From Rhodoferax aquaticus (lineage in GTDB: Bacteria; Pseudomonadota; Gammaproteobacteria; Burkholderiales; Burkholderiaceae_C), in NCBI RefSeq assembly GCF_006974105.1, contig NZ_CP036282.1:4588001-4652000 (forward strand): a stretch of 64,000 nucleotides of DNA. Reading direction: 5' to 3'. Below the pieces are notes generated by a model. The model ran no database searches, was not told the DNA's origin, and worked only from the letters and a program-made list of their open reading frames with translations. The position numbers and the translations under genes were made by a program. The number at the start of each line of letters is the position of its first letter. Within the stretch, counting starts at the first letter, position 1. Below, piece by piece: positions 17,367-26,788 of the stretch.

Positions 17367-17684
17367 CTAGTGGCGGCGAAAGCAGCTCTCGTACGAGATA
17401 GCCGCACCCGTCATGGTGTTTTGCAAACGCTCAATCGCGCGCTGGTGGCGAGCACCATTAGGTGCAGTGCGTGCCAACTGGCTGTGCTGTTGTACTAGCG
17501 CATGCAATTTGTTGCGGCAGGCGTCTAACGCACCCGCAAAGTTCAGCGCAATATAGGCTGAATGGTCTGCGTGGGTTTGACGAAACTCGTCAGACCAGTA
17601 ATTGAACAGCTGCCACTTGTAAGTTCCTTTTTCGGGGACTTGAATGAGGTCTTTACGCATTTGCACCAACTTTTTGTTAAACAA
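17367..17684 (-). CDS. Hypothetical protein, polar and helical
   Basis: 105 residues if translation starts at TTG 17684, or 97 from ATG 17660. The frame is open a further 15 codons upstream without another start codon, so the true start is uncertain. The protein is Gln/His/Arg-rich, with likely helices (YWSDEFRQTHADHSAYIALNFAGALDACRNKLHALVQQHSQLA). No domain was recognised. Convergent with recQ. Confidence 0.45.
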   Translation of the reverse strand: MFNKKLVQMRKDLIQVPEKGTYKWQLFNYWSDEFRQTHADHSAYIALNFAGALDACRNKLHALVQQHSQLARTAPNGARHQRAIERLQNTMTGAAISYESCFRRH

Positions 17685-17837
17685 TCGTTCAGCATCGGGT
17701 TCAAAACTGCCAGCTCGGGGTTTGAGGAGCTAGCAGCTTTGGTACCTGCCTGTACCTTTCACGCGTGAGGGCTTGGTTTGGTTGACACCTAGCCCAAAAA
17801 ATCACGGTTTAGGTGCGCGGGTCTATGCTTGACCGCG

Positions 17838-17859
17838 AAAAAATGCCCCTTGGCGGGGC
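17838..17859 (-). terminator. Intrinsic terminator after the AAA ATPase gene
   Basis: Stem GCCCC/GGGGC with a 5-base loop, followed on the minus strand by ATTTTTT. It starts about 48 bases after the stop of the AAA gene. The plus strand also has a TGTTTTT tail. Confidence 0.6.
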
Positions 17860-17906
17860 TGTTTTTGGGGAAGCGTGGGGCGCAAACCCGGTTAGCCGCG
17901 GTCTAT

Positions 17907-20231
17907 CTATTGCAAAAACCCCATGCTCCGCTGTTCACGGACCTCCGGTTTGATGCGGTGTTCCGCTTCTAGTTGCTCCAAAAACTCCTCTGGCTCCAAG
18001 ATAGTGTCCAAGAGATGGGCTTGGCGTTTCACTGCGGCAAAGTCCCCCGGGCACAACTGATCCAACGCGGTCAGGCGCGTCAATAGCGGGGGCGTCAGGC
18101 GCTCACACTGGTCAGAGCAGGCCTCGGCAATAAAAAATGCCTCGCGCTGGACGCGTGTCAGCGGCTTGAACTGAATCTTGAACGTGAACCTGCGCAATGC
18201 CGCTTGGTCAATGCGGTCCATCAGGTTGGTGGTGCAGATGAAGATGCCGGCAAAGCGCTCCATGCCCTGCAGCATTTCGTTGACTTCTGTTACCTCGTAG
18301 GTACGCTGGGCGCTCCTGCGGTCTTGCAAGAAGCTGTCGGCTTCGTCCAGTAGCAAGACGGCTCCATCGGCTTCGGCATCCTTGAACATGTGCGCCATGT
18401 TTTTTTCAGTGTCGCCGATGTACTTACTACTCAGATCACTTGCCTGGCGCACCATGAGTGGCTTAGCAAGTTCGTTGGCAATGTGCTGCGCCAGCGCGGT
18501 TTTACCTGTGCCGGGCGGGCCATAAAAACACAGTGTGCCATGCCCACGCGCCTGCAAGGCTTGCACCACCCGCGGAATTTGGTAGCGGCTTTCAATATGA
18601 GACAGCGCTGGCTTGTACTGGGTGATGCTAGGCGGATATACGGGTGTGCTGCGCGTGCCAAGCGCTATGTCCGCATTACGCAATTGGCGCTCCATGAGCT
18701 GCTCTAAGTGCTCCGCACCGCCAGCTTGCTTGGAATGGCGGGCGAGTTCTGCAAAGCGTGCGGCGGTGCGTATTTGTGCAGGTGTCAGGCCCTTGCGCGC
18801 GGTGAGTCGGCCTACAAACGCGTCGGACACATTAATTCCCGCGAGCGTTTTCCGCACGATCGCCTCCCGGGCTCCTGGAGGAGGAGACTTAAGCTCAAGG
18901 TGGTACGCAAACCTTCGGCGAAAGGCCGGATCAATTTGTTCGATGCGGTTGGTCACCCATACTGTCGGGATCGTATTCGTCTCCAGAATCTGGTTCACCC
19001 AGGCCTTTCCGTTGACGCTGGTTCCCACTGGGATTGCACTTGCGTCCGAGCGTGCCAACAGTTGCGCCGCTTCGCTTGAGAGTGGAGGGAACACATCCTC
19101 CACTTCATCAAAGAGCAGGGCCGCTTGGGTGCTGCCCTTCAAGAAGACCTGAGCAATTTGCAAAGATCGGTATCTGTCACGTCCGCTCAAGGAGTTGCCA
19201 TCCCGGTCGGCGTACTCCACCTCAAACAGGTCTAGGCCTGCATGCTGCGCCACCACTTTGGCAAGTTCTGTCTTGCCGGTGCCGGGTGGGCCATACAGCA
19301 GGATGTTGACGCCCGGCTCCTTGCACTCGACTGCGCGCGCCAAAAGATGTGACAAGACCAAGGCATCCTCAGCCACAAAGGCAAAGTCCCCCATGGTGAG
19401 CGTGCTCTTGGATGACAGGCGGGTAAAGACCGCCATGAGCTCGGACTGGTCGCGGTAATGGCGCATCAGAACTGGGGGGAGCTTTTCGCTGACCTTCATG
19501 AGGTCGGCAAGGTCGGTAATGTTGTGCTCAGAGATCAGGTTTTCTACCAGTCCAATACGTTCGAGGCGAGAGCCTGCGCGCAGCGCGTCGCCTAGCTCTT
19601 GAGCGTCCACTCCGGCAACTTGGGCCATGGTAGCAAAGGCTTCGGGCGCATTTTGGACCTTGAACTCGACCAAGATGCTGCGCATTTCGCGCTGGTAACG
19701 GGCCAAGGTTCCATAGAGCAGCAAGGCACGCTCGGCTTTGTTGAGCTTCAACAGCCCCGCCAGAGCGTTGATGTTTTTTTCCACCATCGTGGATTGTTTC
19801 TTGAGTGAGGCCGCTAAGCCTTCGGCAGTTGCACTCAGTACGGAGATGAGGTCTTTTGCATGCTCTTTGGCGTACTCATCTAAGAAGAAGAACAAGGTGG
19901 CTTCGTCATATTGGCCTCGCCAGGTTCCGTGGCGGGCCATAAATTCTTGAGCCGCCAGCTGTTCGTGGCCACGCCACAACTCGTTACCTAAGCAACGGCG
20001 CTGCAAAAAGTCGCGCAACCGAGCCAGCACCGACACGGGCCACATCAAGTGGCGCCCGGCCAAACCGACGATCCCATTGAGGTCGCGGCGCACATTAAAG
20101 TTTGCACCTTGGCGAACGGCCAAGGTCAGCACAAAGTGCGAGCACATCAGATCCAACACCGGTGCGTCCTGCAAACCCGGTGATGAAATAAGATGCCCCC
20201 CCAAGGGCTGAAAAAGCAAACGCTTGGCCAT
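17907..20231 (-). CDS. Tandem AAA+ ATPase with helical N-terminal region
   Basis: 774 residues from ATG 20231. The first 290 are predicted helical with no recognised domain. AAA module 1: Walker A GPPGTGKT at 314-321, Walker B LLFDE at 372-376, Arg triplet at 438-440. AAA module 2: Walker A GPPGTGKT at 571-578, Walker B VLLLDEAD at 625-632, Arg pair at 680-681. Both modules keep all catalytic residues. The layout resembles Cdc48-like double-ring unfoldases, but the N-terminal region is not the Cdc48 N domain and there is no protease domain. Transcribed alone with its own terminator. Function unknown; a protein-remodelling role is an inference. Confidence 0.8.
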   Translation of the reverse strand: MAKRLLFQPLGGHLISSPGLQDAPVLDLMCSHFVLTLAVRQGANFNVRRDLNGIVGLAGRHLMWPVSVLARLRDFLQRRCLGNELWRGHEQLAAQEFMARHGTWRGQYDEATLFFFLDEYAKEHAKDLISVLSATAEGLAASLKKQSTMVEKNINALAGLLKLNKAERALLLYGTLARYQREMRSILVEFKVQNAPEAFATMAQVAGVDAQELGDALRAGSRLERIGLVENLISEHNITDLADLMKVSEKLPPVLMRHYRDQSELMAVFTRLSSKSTLTMGDFAFVAEDALVLSHLLARAVECKEPGVNILLYGPPGTGKTELAKVVAQHAGLDLFEVEYADRDGNSLSGRDRYRSLQIAQVFLKGSTQAALLFDEVEDVFPPLSSEAAQLLARSDASAIPVGTSVNGKAWVNQILETNTIPTVWVTNRIEQIDPAFRRRFAYHLELKSPPPGAREAIVRKTLAGINVSDAFVGRLTARKGLTPAQIRTAARFAELARHSKQAGGAEHLEQLMERQLRNADIALGTRSTPVYPPSITQYKPALSHIESRYQIPRVVQALQARGHGTLCFYGPPGTGKTALAQHIANELAKPLMVRQASDLSSKYIGDTEKNMAHMFKDAEADGAVLLLDEADSFLQDRRSAQRTYEVTEVNEMLQGMERFAGIFICTTNLMDRIDQAALRRFTFKIQFKPLTRVQREAFFIAEACSDQCERLTPPLLTRLTALDQLCPGDFAAVKRQAHLLDTILEPEEFLEQLEAEHRIKPEVREQRSMGFLQ

Positions 20232-20427
20232 CAAGTGCCTCCGACGCTGAGTTGCGCCGGATTTACGATAGCGCAGTCAGGCGCAAGATGGAAGTACCGA
20301 TCGCACATTTATTTGCGACCTTGCGCCCCCAGTTTCGATTTTGCATACCCTTAAGTGACTGCAAAGTCGCGTATTTGTGACGAAAGTGCACGCAATATGC
20401 CAGTGCACCTCTATGAAGATTGGAACA

Positions 20428-21633
20428 ATGACCATGGTTGAATACGAAGATGTGTTGGCAGCTGCCCAGCGGCTACAAGGCCATTTGCTAAATACCCCTT
20501 GTGTGGCATCACAAACGCTGTCGGACATTACCGGTGCCCAAGTGTTCCTAAAGTTCGAGAATTTACAGTTCACCGCTTCGTTTAAGGAGCGTGGCGCGTG
20601 CAACAAGTTGGCGCAGTTGACCAAGGAGCAGTCGGCCCGGGGCGTGATCGCGATGAGCGCTGGCAACCACGCGCAAGGAGTGGCTTACCACGCGCAACGC
20701 TTGGGGTTACGCGCGGTGATCGTCATGCCGCGCTTTACGCCAGGCGTGAAGGTGGAGCGCACGCGCGGCTTTGGCGCCGAGGTCATTTTGTACGGTGACA
20801 GCTTGGAAGATGCCCGCGCCCATGCCTATGCCTTGGCGGAGTCCGAAAAGTTGTGCTTTGTACACCCCTACGACGATGAGGCAGTCATGGCCGGGCAAGG
20901 CACCGTCGCACTGGAAATGCTAGAGCAGGTGCCAAACTTAGACACTTTGGTGATTGCGATCGGCGGTGGCGGTTTGATATCGGGCATGGCCACGGTGGCA
21001 AAAGCGCTGAAGCCTGGGATTGAAGTCATCGGGGTGCAAACGGTGCGATTTCCGGCCATGTTCAACGCGATCAAGGGCACCGCCCATCCGCAGGGGAGCA
21101 GCACAATCGCAGAAGGTATCGCGGTAGGGACGCCTGGACAGTTGCCCCAAGACGTCATTAAGGCGAGGGTGGACGACCTCTTGCTGGTGGACGAAGGCGA
21201 CATTGAACAGGCCTTGGTCATGTTGCTCGAGGTCGAGAAAACCTTGGTGGAAGGCGCCGGCGCGGCGGGCTTGGCGGCATTGTTGAAGTACCCAGAGCGC
21301 TTTAAAGGTAAACGGGTGGGCTTGGTCTTGTGTGGTGGCAACATTGACCCCTTGTTCTTGGCGGCCATCATTCAACGCGGCATGGTACGTGCGGGGCGCT
21401 TAGCGCGCATTCGTGTAGGCGCTCGCGATGTGCCGGGCACATTGGCCCGCATCACTGCCATGGTGGCGGAAGCGGGCGCTAACATTGACGAAGTGCACCA
21501 CCAACGTGCGTTTACGACCTTGTCTGTGCAAAATGCGGAGATTGAACTGGTGGTTCAAACCCGTGGGCACGCCCACGTTAACGACGTGCTCGCCGTGCTG
21601 CGCGATGCAGGTTTTGACGCGCGCTTGGCCTAA
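20428..21633 (+). CDS. ilvA: Threonine ammonia-lyase (threonine dehydratase) with ACT domain
   Basis: 401 residues from the ATG at 20428; another ATG lies at 20413. The PLP-binding Lys lies in ASFKERGACNKL, and SGNHAQGVAYHA and the glycine loop IGGGGLISGMATV are present. The C-terminal ~75 residues (ARIRVGARDVPGTLARITAMVAEAGANIDEV) form a single ACT domain. Length and the single ACT domain place it between catabolic TdcB (no ACT) and E. coli IlvA (a longer regulatory region). It converts threonine to 2-oxobutanoate for isoleucine synthesis. The ACT domain suggests amino-acid feedback. Confidence 0.92.
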   Translation: MTMVEYEDVLAAAQRLQGHLLNTPCVASQTLSDITGAQVFLKFENLQFTASFKERGACNKLAQLTKEQSARGVIAMSAGNHAQGVAYHAQRLGLRAVIVMPRFTPGVKVERTRGFGAEVILYGDSLEDARAHAYALAESEKLCFVHPYDDEAVMAGQGTVALEMLEQVPNLDTLVIAIGGGGLISGMATVAKALKPGIEVIGVQTVRFPAMFNAIKGTAHPQGSSTIAEGIAVGTPGQLPQDVIKARVDDLLLVDEGDIEQALVMLLEVEKTLVEGAGAAGLAALLKYPERFKGKRVGLVLCGGNIDPLFLAAIIQRGMVRAGRLARIRVGARDVPGTLARITAMVAEAGANIDEVHHQRAFTTLSVQNAEIELVVQTRGHAHVNDVLAVLRDAGFDARLA

Positions 21634-21708
21634 TTAGTGAGCACTTGGAGCCGGCACGCATTAAAATCCGCGAATACACAACCCGTTTGATTGATTGAAG
21701 GAAACACG

Positions 21709-21849
21709 ATGTCAGCTCCAGATTCTCACCACGCCGAACCGCATGTCGACCCGGTTGACGCGGTAGTCCCTTTGATGCCCATCGTGTTACCCATCGTCGG
21801 TGGCGTCATGATGCTTTTGTTGGCGTTTATTGCGGTCTTCATGGCGTAA
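21709..21849 (+). CDS. 46-residue single-pass membrane peptide
   Basis: A short ORF with a strong GAAGGAA ribosome binding site six bases before the ATG. The protein has an acidic, His-rich N-terminus (MSAPDSHHAEPHVDPVDAVV) and one hydrophobic helix at about 23-45 (MPIVLPIVGGVMMLLLAFIAVFMA). It starts 75 bases after ilvA and ends 36 bases before a perfect terminator, so it looks like a complete, separately translated gene. I do not recognise the family. Confidence 0.7.
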   Translation: MSAPDSHHAEPHVDPVDAVVPLMPIVLPIVGGVMMLLLAFIAVFMA

Positions 21850-21885
21850 AGCTAGTGGGTCTTTGGTGGTTGTTGCAACCGCCGC

Positions 21886-21916
21886 AAAAAAAAGAGGCTT
21901 TAGGCCTCTTTTTTTT
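21886..21916. terminator. Bidirectional intrinsic terminator
   Basis: AGAGGC/GCCTCT stem with a TTTAG loop, flanked by eight A on one side and eight T on the other. It works on both strands. It ends the ilvA/small-peptide transcript. Confidence 0.9.
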
Positions 21917-22384
21917 CGCCTTCTCAGAATTGCTGGGTTCTGCCCTCGCACGTCCTGTTCTTTATTTCCTTGAGACCATTCCTCCGCACTGCGGAACCCA
22001 ACTGGGTCTTCTATGCCCGACGGCGGGCAACATCACTCTGCACTCGGTGTATCTCGATAGACCGCTCCTGATTGCATAGCAGGTCGATGCGTGCGAGCTG
22101 TCAAGCGGACGCCCCTTTCTCGTCATCGCTGGTTTTCCCGACTCAGTTAGCAATGATCGCCATCCGTCGGAAGTATTTTTTTGCATTTCTCAATGATTTT
22201 TTTGCATATCTTTTGGACGTAAACGCTTGGTAACTTCAGTACCACTTCTTAAACTAGCACCCTCGGCGGTGGCGATCAGCATGTTGACGCGGCGAGATGG
22301 TTGCTGAAAACGTTTTTTCAAAGTGCGGGGTTGCAAGCGTTGCGCTTGATTTTGAAAAGACGATTTTTAACTTAGGAGCTTTTC
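21917..22384 (+). promoter_or_regulatory. Long pckG leader with a 21-bp direct repeat
   Basis: 468 bases without a gene I can support. An antisense 74-codon frame at 21962-22186 has no ribosome binding site and no recognisable product. ATTTTTTTGCAT occurs twice, at 22175-22186 and 22196-22207, a 21-base period, so both copies face the same side of the helix. They lie about 180-210 bases before pckG and could be activator or repressor sites. No clear sigma-70 promoter was identified. Confidence 0.35.
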
Positions 22385-24271
22385 ATGAACTCGCCAATGA
22401 TGCAGGGCTTGCACCTGAACACCCCGAAATATGTCAAAAATGCCAATGTCATTGCCTGGGTGGCCGACATGGTGGCCCTGTGCAAGCCTGACAGCGTGTA
22501 TTGGTGCGACGGTTCGGAAGAGGAGTACCAACGCCTGTGCCAGCAATTGGTCGATGCAGGCACGTTCAAAAAACTGAACCCCGCCAAGCGCCCCAACAGC
22601 TTTCTTGCGAACTCTGACCCCAGTGACGTCGCGCGGGTGGAAGACCGTACCTATATCTGCAGCGCTCGCAAAGAAGATGCGGGCCCAACTAACAATTGGA
22701 TGGAACCTGCGGCGATGCGCGCGCTGCTTGAGCAAGGCCAAGCGGACGGCACACCCGCACTGTTTAACGGCTGCATGAAGGGCCGCACCATGTATGTAGT
22801 GCCCTTCTCGATGGGGCCGTTGGGTTCACACATCGCCCACATCGGCATTGAGCTCTCGGATAGCCCCTACGTGGCGGTCAACCAGCGCATCATGACCCGC
22901 ATGGGCAAGGCGGTCTTTGATGTTTTAGGCGTAGACGGCAACTTCGTCCCCTGCGTGCACACGGTGGGCGCTCCTTTGGCAGCGGGTCAAACGGATGTGA
23001 AGTGGCCCTGCAACACCACCAAATACATCGTGCATTACCCTGAAACCCGCGAGATTTGGTCTTACGGGTCTGGCTACGGTGGCAACGCCTTGCTAGGCAA
23101 AAAGTGCTTTGCCCTGCGCATTGCGTCCACCATGGGGCGCGACCAAGGTTGGCTTGCCGAACATATGCTGATTCTGGGTGTTACGAATCCACAAGGCAAA
23201 AAGTACCATGTTGCGGCGGCTTTCCCGAGCGCGTGCGGCAAAACCAACTTTTCGATGCTGGTTCCTCCCCAAGGGTTCGAGGGCTGGAAAGTCACCACCA
23301 TCGGCGATGACATTGCGTGGATCAAGCCCCATGCCGACGGAAAAATGTACGCCATCAACCCAGAGGCGGGTTACTTTGGCGTTGCGCCGGGTACCAATTT
23401 CCACACCAACCCCAACTGCATGGCCAGCTTGGATAAGAACGTGATCTTTACCAACGTGGCCCTCACCGATGACGGCGACGTGTGGTGGGAAGGCATGGAG
23501 AAAGACACGGGCGGTCTGCCAGCCCACTTGATTGACTGGCAAGGCAAAGACTGGACACCCGCCATTGCCAAAGAAACTGGCGCTAAAGCGGCGCACCCCA
23601 ATGCGCGCTTTACGGTGGCAGCAGGCAACAACCCCGCATTGGATCCCCAATGGGACGATGCAGCTGGCGTGCCTATTGACGCGTTTATCTTCGGTGGCCG
23701 TCGCTCCACCACCGTCCCTTTGGTCACAGAGGCGCGCACTTGGACTGAAGGCGTTTACATGGCCGCTACGATGGGCTCTGAAACCACAGCGGCGGCAACG
23801 GGCCAAGCAGGCGTGGTGCGCAGGGACCCGTTTGCCATGTTGCCCTTCATGGGCTACAACATGAGTGACTATTTCCAACACTGGCTCACGATTGGCTCCA
23901 AGCTGTCTGCAACTGGAGCGACCCTGCCTCGCATCTTCACGACCAATTGGTTCCGCAAGGGCGAAGACGGCAAGTTCGTTTGGCCTGGCTACGGCGAGAA
24001 CATGCGTGTATTGAAATGGATGATTGACCGCCTAGAAGGTACGGCTGCTGGGGTGGAGACAGGCTTCGGCGTCGCCCCACTCTATGCAGAAATCAATTGG
24101 TCTGGGCTTGACTTCAGCCAAGCCCAGTTTGATTCTGTCACCAGCCTCACCACATCGGATTGGAAGCAAGAAATTGCGCTTCATACGGAGCTGTTCACCC
24201 AGCTCGCCTACCATTTGCCAAAGGAACTCGAAGAGACTAAAGCCCATCTAGAGCAGCGCTTGGCTGCCTAA
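22385..24271 (+). CDS. pckG: Phosphoenolpyruvate carboxykinase (GTP)
   Basis: 628 residues, standard for the GTP-dependent enzyme, with TTAGGAGC before the ATG. The nucleotide P-loop [11 protein letters not shown], the metal/PEP region [12 protein letters not shown], the HTVGAP region and [12 protein letters not shown] are all present. It decarboxylates and phosphorylates oxaloacetate to PEP, the entry to gluconeogenesis. It is transcribed alone between two terminators, with a long leader that may hold carbon-source control sites. Confidence 0.97.
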   Translation: MNSPMMQGLHLNTPKYVKNANVIAWVADMVALCKPDSVYWCDGSEEEYQRLCQQLVDAGTFKKLNPAKRPNSFLANSDPSDVARVEDRTYICSARKEDAGPTNNWMEPAAMRALLEQGQADGTPALFNGCMKGRTMYVVPFSMGPLGSHIAHIGIELSDSPYVAVNQRIMTRMGKAVFDVLGVDGNFVPCVHTVGAPLAAGQTDVKWPCNTTKYIVHYPETREIWSYGSGYGGNALLGKKCFALRIASTMGRDQGWLAEHMLILGVTNPQGKKYHVAAAFPSACGKTNFSMLVPPQGFEGWKVTTIGDDIAWIKPHADGKMYAINPEAGYFGVAPGTNFHTNPNCMASLDKNVIFTNVALTDDGDVWWEGMEKDTGGLPAHLIDWQGKDWTPAIAKETGAKAAHPNARFTVAAGNNPALDPQWDDAAGVPIDAFIFGGRRSTTVPLVTEARTWTEGVYMAATMGSETTAAATGQAGVVRRDPFAMLPFMGYNMSDYFQHWLTIGSKLSATGATLPRIFTTNWFRKGEDGKFVWPGYGENMRVLKWMIDRLEGTAAGVETGFGVAPLYAEINWSGLDFSQAQFDSVTSLTTSDWKQEIALHTELFTQLAYHLPKELEETKAHLEQRLAA

Positions 24272-24288
24272 GAATAAAGGGCGGACAT

Positions 24289-24317
24289 AAAAAAGCCACC
24301 CCTAGGGGTGGCTTTTT
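24289..24317. terminator. Bidirectional intrinsic terminator after pckG
   Basis: GCCACCCC/GGGGTGGC stem with a very short loop, flanked by AAAAAA and TTTTT. It serves pckG on the plus strand and the convergent gene at 24347 on the minus strand. Confidence 0.92.
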
Positions 24318-24346
24318 CTATGGAGCGTTTTGCTGTTCAGCAGGCA

Positions 24347-24760
24347 TTACGCATCTTGGTGGCTACGCAACCAAGCGTGTTGCAACTCCGCCATTACACG
24401 TGGGTCACGCTTGGCGTATTCCCACATTTTTTCTTCCATGCTGCGCTGTGCGGCAGCTTGGATCGAGCGGGAAATAAAGCCCGCCAACTGATGCGAGGTT
24501 TTGCGCAGTGTAGGTGCCAACAATGCAATGGTGGCAAACACAACCACCCACAAGGCGACCCAACCGGCCAACAGGTGGCCATTGGCCCAGCTGTCAATCA
24601 CTTGGTTGGCCACTACCAACAAAGCCGCGAGCACTGCAGCGAGCAACATGCCTGCGAGGGTTTTAGAGCCATTGACCTTGCGTGCCTCGATGCGCTGTGC
24701 TGCGGAACCGTAGCTAGTTGCGGAAAAAGTAGAAAACTGGGGCGATGCAAAACTGGTCAT
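24347..24760 (-). CDS. Small two-helix inner membrane protein, unknown function
   Basis: 137 residues from ATG 24760 with AAGGAG before it; codons upstream of that are not conserved-looking. Two hydrophobic segments lie at about 37-54 (LAGMLLAAVLAALLVVAN) and 62-82 (LLAGWVALWVVVFATIALLAP), followed by a charged C-terminal tail of about 50 residues (MEEKMWEYAKRDPRVMAELQ). Divergent from a LysR regulator, with 116 bases between the starts. Not recognised further. Confidence 0.75.
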   Translation of the reverse strand: MTSFASPQFSTFSATSYGSAAQRIEARKVNGSKTLAGMLLAAVLAALLVVANQVIDSWANGHLLAGWVALWVVVFATIALLAPTLRKTSHQLAGFISRSIQAAAQRSMEEKMWEYAKRDPRVMAELQHAWLRSHQDA

Positions 24761-24856
24761 GGCCAACTCCTTTGTGAGGTGAATGGTGAAAGAAAACGCT
24801 TGATAGGGGTGAATCTTAGGGTTTTCACTAATATTGTTCAACTTTATCTTTTTTAT

Positions 24857-24874
24857 ATTTGGTATTCACCAAAT
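24857..24874. promoter_or_regulatory. 18-bp perfect dyad just before a LysR start codon
   Basis: ATTTGGT and ACCAAAT separated by ATTC, ending two bases before the LysR start at 24877. It covers the ribosome binding region, so a bound regulator would repress its own gene. It lies in the divergent spacer and could also act on the membrane protein gene. Confidence 0.5.
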
Positions 24875-24876
24875 TT

Positions 24877-25842
24877 ATGAATAAGCCACTCCCGCTTAAC
24901 CTGAGAACCTTCGACCTCAACCTGCTGAAGGTGTTCGATGTAGTCATGGCAGAACGCAGCCTCACACGGGCAGCGCAACTCTTGTCACTCACGCAGCCCG
25001 CCGTCAGCAACGCCTTGCGGCGACTCCGTGACGCAGTGGACGACGAACTCCTGGTGCGTAAGGGCAGAGGCCTAGAACCCACGACCCGTGCCTTGGAGCT
25101 GTGGCCCGCGGTACGTGACGCGCTGCAACGCCTACACACCTGCCTGTTACCCAACGTATTCGATCCCGCCACCGCAACCCATACCTTTGTGCTCACCATG
25201 GCTGACGCCACCGCAGCGCAGCTCATGCCCCAGTTGGTTGAAGTGCTGACCGCACAAGCCCCGGGCCTGTCCTTGCGGGTGGTGCCCCTGACCACCCGAG
25301 ACCCACGCCGCCTCTTGGAAGAAGGCCACGCCGACTTGGCTATTGGCCACTTTCCTGCCGTCATTGCGGATCTAACAGCGCGCGCGCAAGCGGGTGGCAG
25401 CGTCCCTTACCTGCACCGCCGCTTGTTCGTGGGTGACTATGTGTGCGTCATGCGCAAAGGCCACCCCTTGGCGCATGAGCCGCTCACCTTGGACCGCTTC
25501 TGTGGCGCAAGCCATATGCTTGTCAGCTTCTCGGGCAGAGCCTTTGGTTTTATTGACGAAGCCTTGATGTCTATGGGGCGCAGCCGCCGTGTCGTGCTCA
25601 CCGTGAACCAGTTCTTTACCGCCGGCAAGGTCGTAACCCGTTCTGACATGCTGACGGTGCTACCACGACATTTTGTCGATGTCACAGGCTTTGCCAGCCA
25701 AATGGTTCTGCGCGAACTTCCGTTAATCGTGCCCCCCATCCAGGTGGACGCACTGTGGCACCAACGCCAAGACGACTCCCACGCCCATACGTGGCTGCGC
25801 GACCGCGTGATCGAGATCGCCAAAGAAGGACTTAGCGGATGA
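24877..25842 (+). CDS. LysR family transcriptional regulator
   Basis: 321 residues from ATG 24877. The N-terminal winged helix (DLNLLKVFDVVMAERSLTRAAQLLSLTQPAVSNALRRLR) is typical. The rest is a substrate-binding-like LysR effector domain (MADATAAQLMPQLVEVL ... LLEEGHADLAIGHF), similar in layout to the NodD/PbpR branch. Its stop overlaps the metallophosphoesterase start by four bases, so the two are co-translated. The effector is unknown. Confidence 0.9.
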   Translation: MNKPLPLNLRTFDLNLLKVFDVVMAERSLTRAAQLLSLTQPAVSNALRRLRDAVDDELLVRKGRGLEPTTRALELWPAVRDALQRLHTCLLPNVFDPATATHTFVLTMADATAAQLMPQLVEVLTAQAPGLSLRVVPLTTRDPRRLLEEGHADLAIGHFPAVIADLTARAQAGGSVPYLHRRLFVGDYVCVMRKGHPLAHEPLTLDRFCGASHMLVSFSGRAFGFIDEALMSMGRSRRVVLTVNQFFTAGKVVTRSDMLTVLPRHFVDVTGFASQMVLRELPLIVPPIQVDALWHQRQDDSHAHTWLRDRVIEIAKEGLSG

Positions 25843-26690
25843 AGATCCAACTGCTCTCCGATCTGCACTTAGAGACCCACCCCCAGTGGCGCGCAACACC
25901 CGCACCAGACGCCGATCTCCTGGTCCTCGCAGGCGACGTTGGCTCTTACCAAACCGGCTCACAACTGCAAGATGCGGACTTCGGGCTAGGCCAGTTTTCC
26001 AAGCAGGCGGGTTGGCCCACCCCAGTGCTCTACATACCCGGCAACCACGAGTACGACGGGCTAGACTTTGATGCCACCCACCAAAGGCTGCAAGACACCT
26101 GCGAGCGCCTAGGCATTACATGGTTAGAACGACAGACTGTGTTGGGGACATGGCACGACCAGCAGGGACGCCCCGTCCGCATACTCGGCACCACACTGTG
26201 GAGCGACTTTGATGCCTTGAGCACGCCAGCTGCTGCTGCCCCATCACCCCACGGCATCAACCCCTTGGCGCATCAGCTCAAAGCGCGTGAAAAAGCGTAC
26301 CGCGCCGCCAACTACTACCTCAAGAAGGCCGCAACCACCCGCCATGGGGCCCCCTTTCTGGCGGAAGAAATGCGACAACAGGCTTTGGTCTGCCAAGCAT
26401 GGCTGCAGAAAGCACTACTCACCCCATTTGAGGGCAGCACCTTGGTGGTCACCCACTTTGCACCTAGCTTGCGCAGCGCGGACCCGCGCTATGGTCTGGT
26501 CCCTGGCACCGCAGGTTTTTGTAATGCGCTTGACCACCTATTGCCACACGCCACCATGTGGTTGCACGGGCACCTGCATGCGCCCAGCAACTACCAGTAC
26601 CACGGTTGCCATGTGATTGCCAACCCCTTGGGATATGCGCGCAAAAGTGAGCAAGACCATTTCTTGCCAAACCACACTATTTCCCTGTGA
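25839..26690 (+). CDS. Calcineurin-like metallophosphoesterase
   Basis: 283 residues. All metallophosphatase motifs are present: SDLHLE, LAGDVG, GNHEYD, VVTHFAPS and HGHLHAP, which together bind two metal ions. There is no signal peptide, so it is cytosolic. It starts inside the LysR stop codon (ATGA), so it is in an operon with that regulator. The substrate cannot be inferred. Confidence 0.9.
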   Translation: MKIQLLSDLHLETHPQWRATPAPDADLLVLAGDVGSYQTGSQLQDADFGLGQFSKQAGWPTPVLYIPGNHEYDGLDFDATHQRLQDTCERLGITWLERQTVLGTWHDQQGRPVRILGTTLWSDFDALSTPAAAAPSPHGINPLAHQLKAREKAYRAANYYLKKAATTRHGAPFLAEEMRQQALVCQAWLQKALLTPFEGSTLVVTHFAPSLRSADPRYGLVPGTAGFCNALDHLLPHATMWLHGHLHAPSNYQYHGCHVIANPLGYARKSEQDHFLPNHTISL

Positions 26691-26788
26691 CACACAGGCT
26701 CAAAAGCCGCCTGCATTTGATTTGATGTGGCGCAAAATGCACAATCTTTGACGTACTTAAACTGAGCCATCACACACTTGGATACCCC

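Noticed and set aside
21962..22186. 74-codon minus-strand frame in the pckG leader
   Set aside because: No start signal and no recognisable sequence; the direct repeat lies inside and beyond its 5' end.
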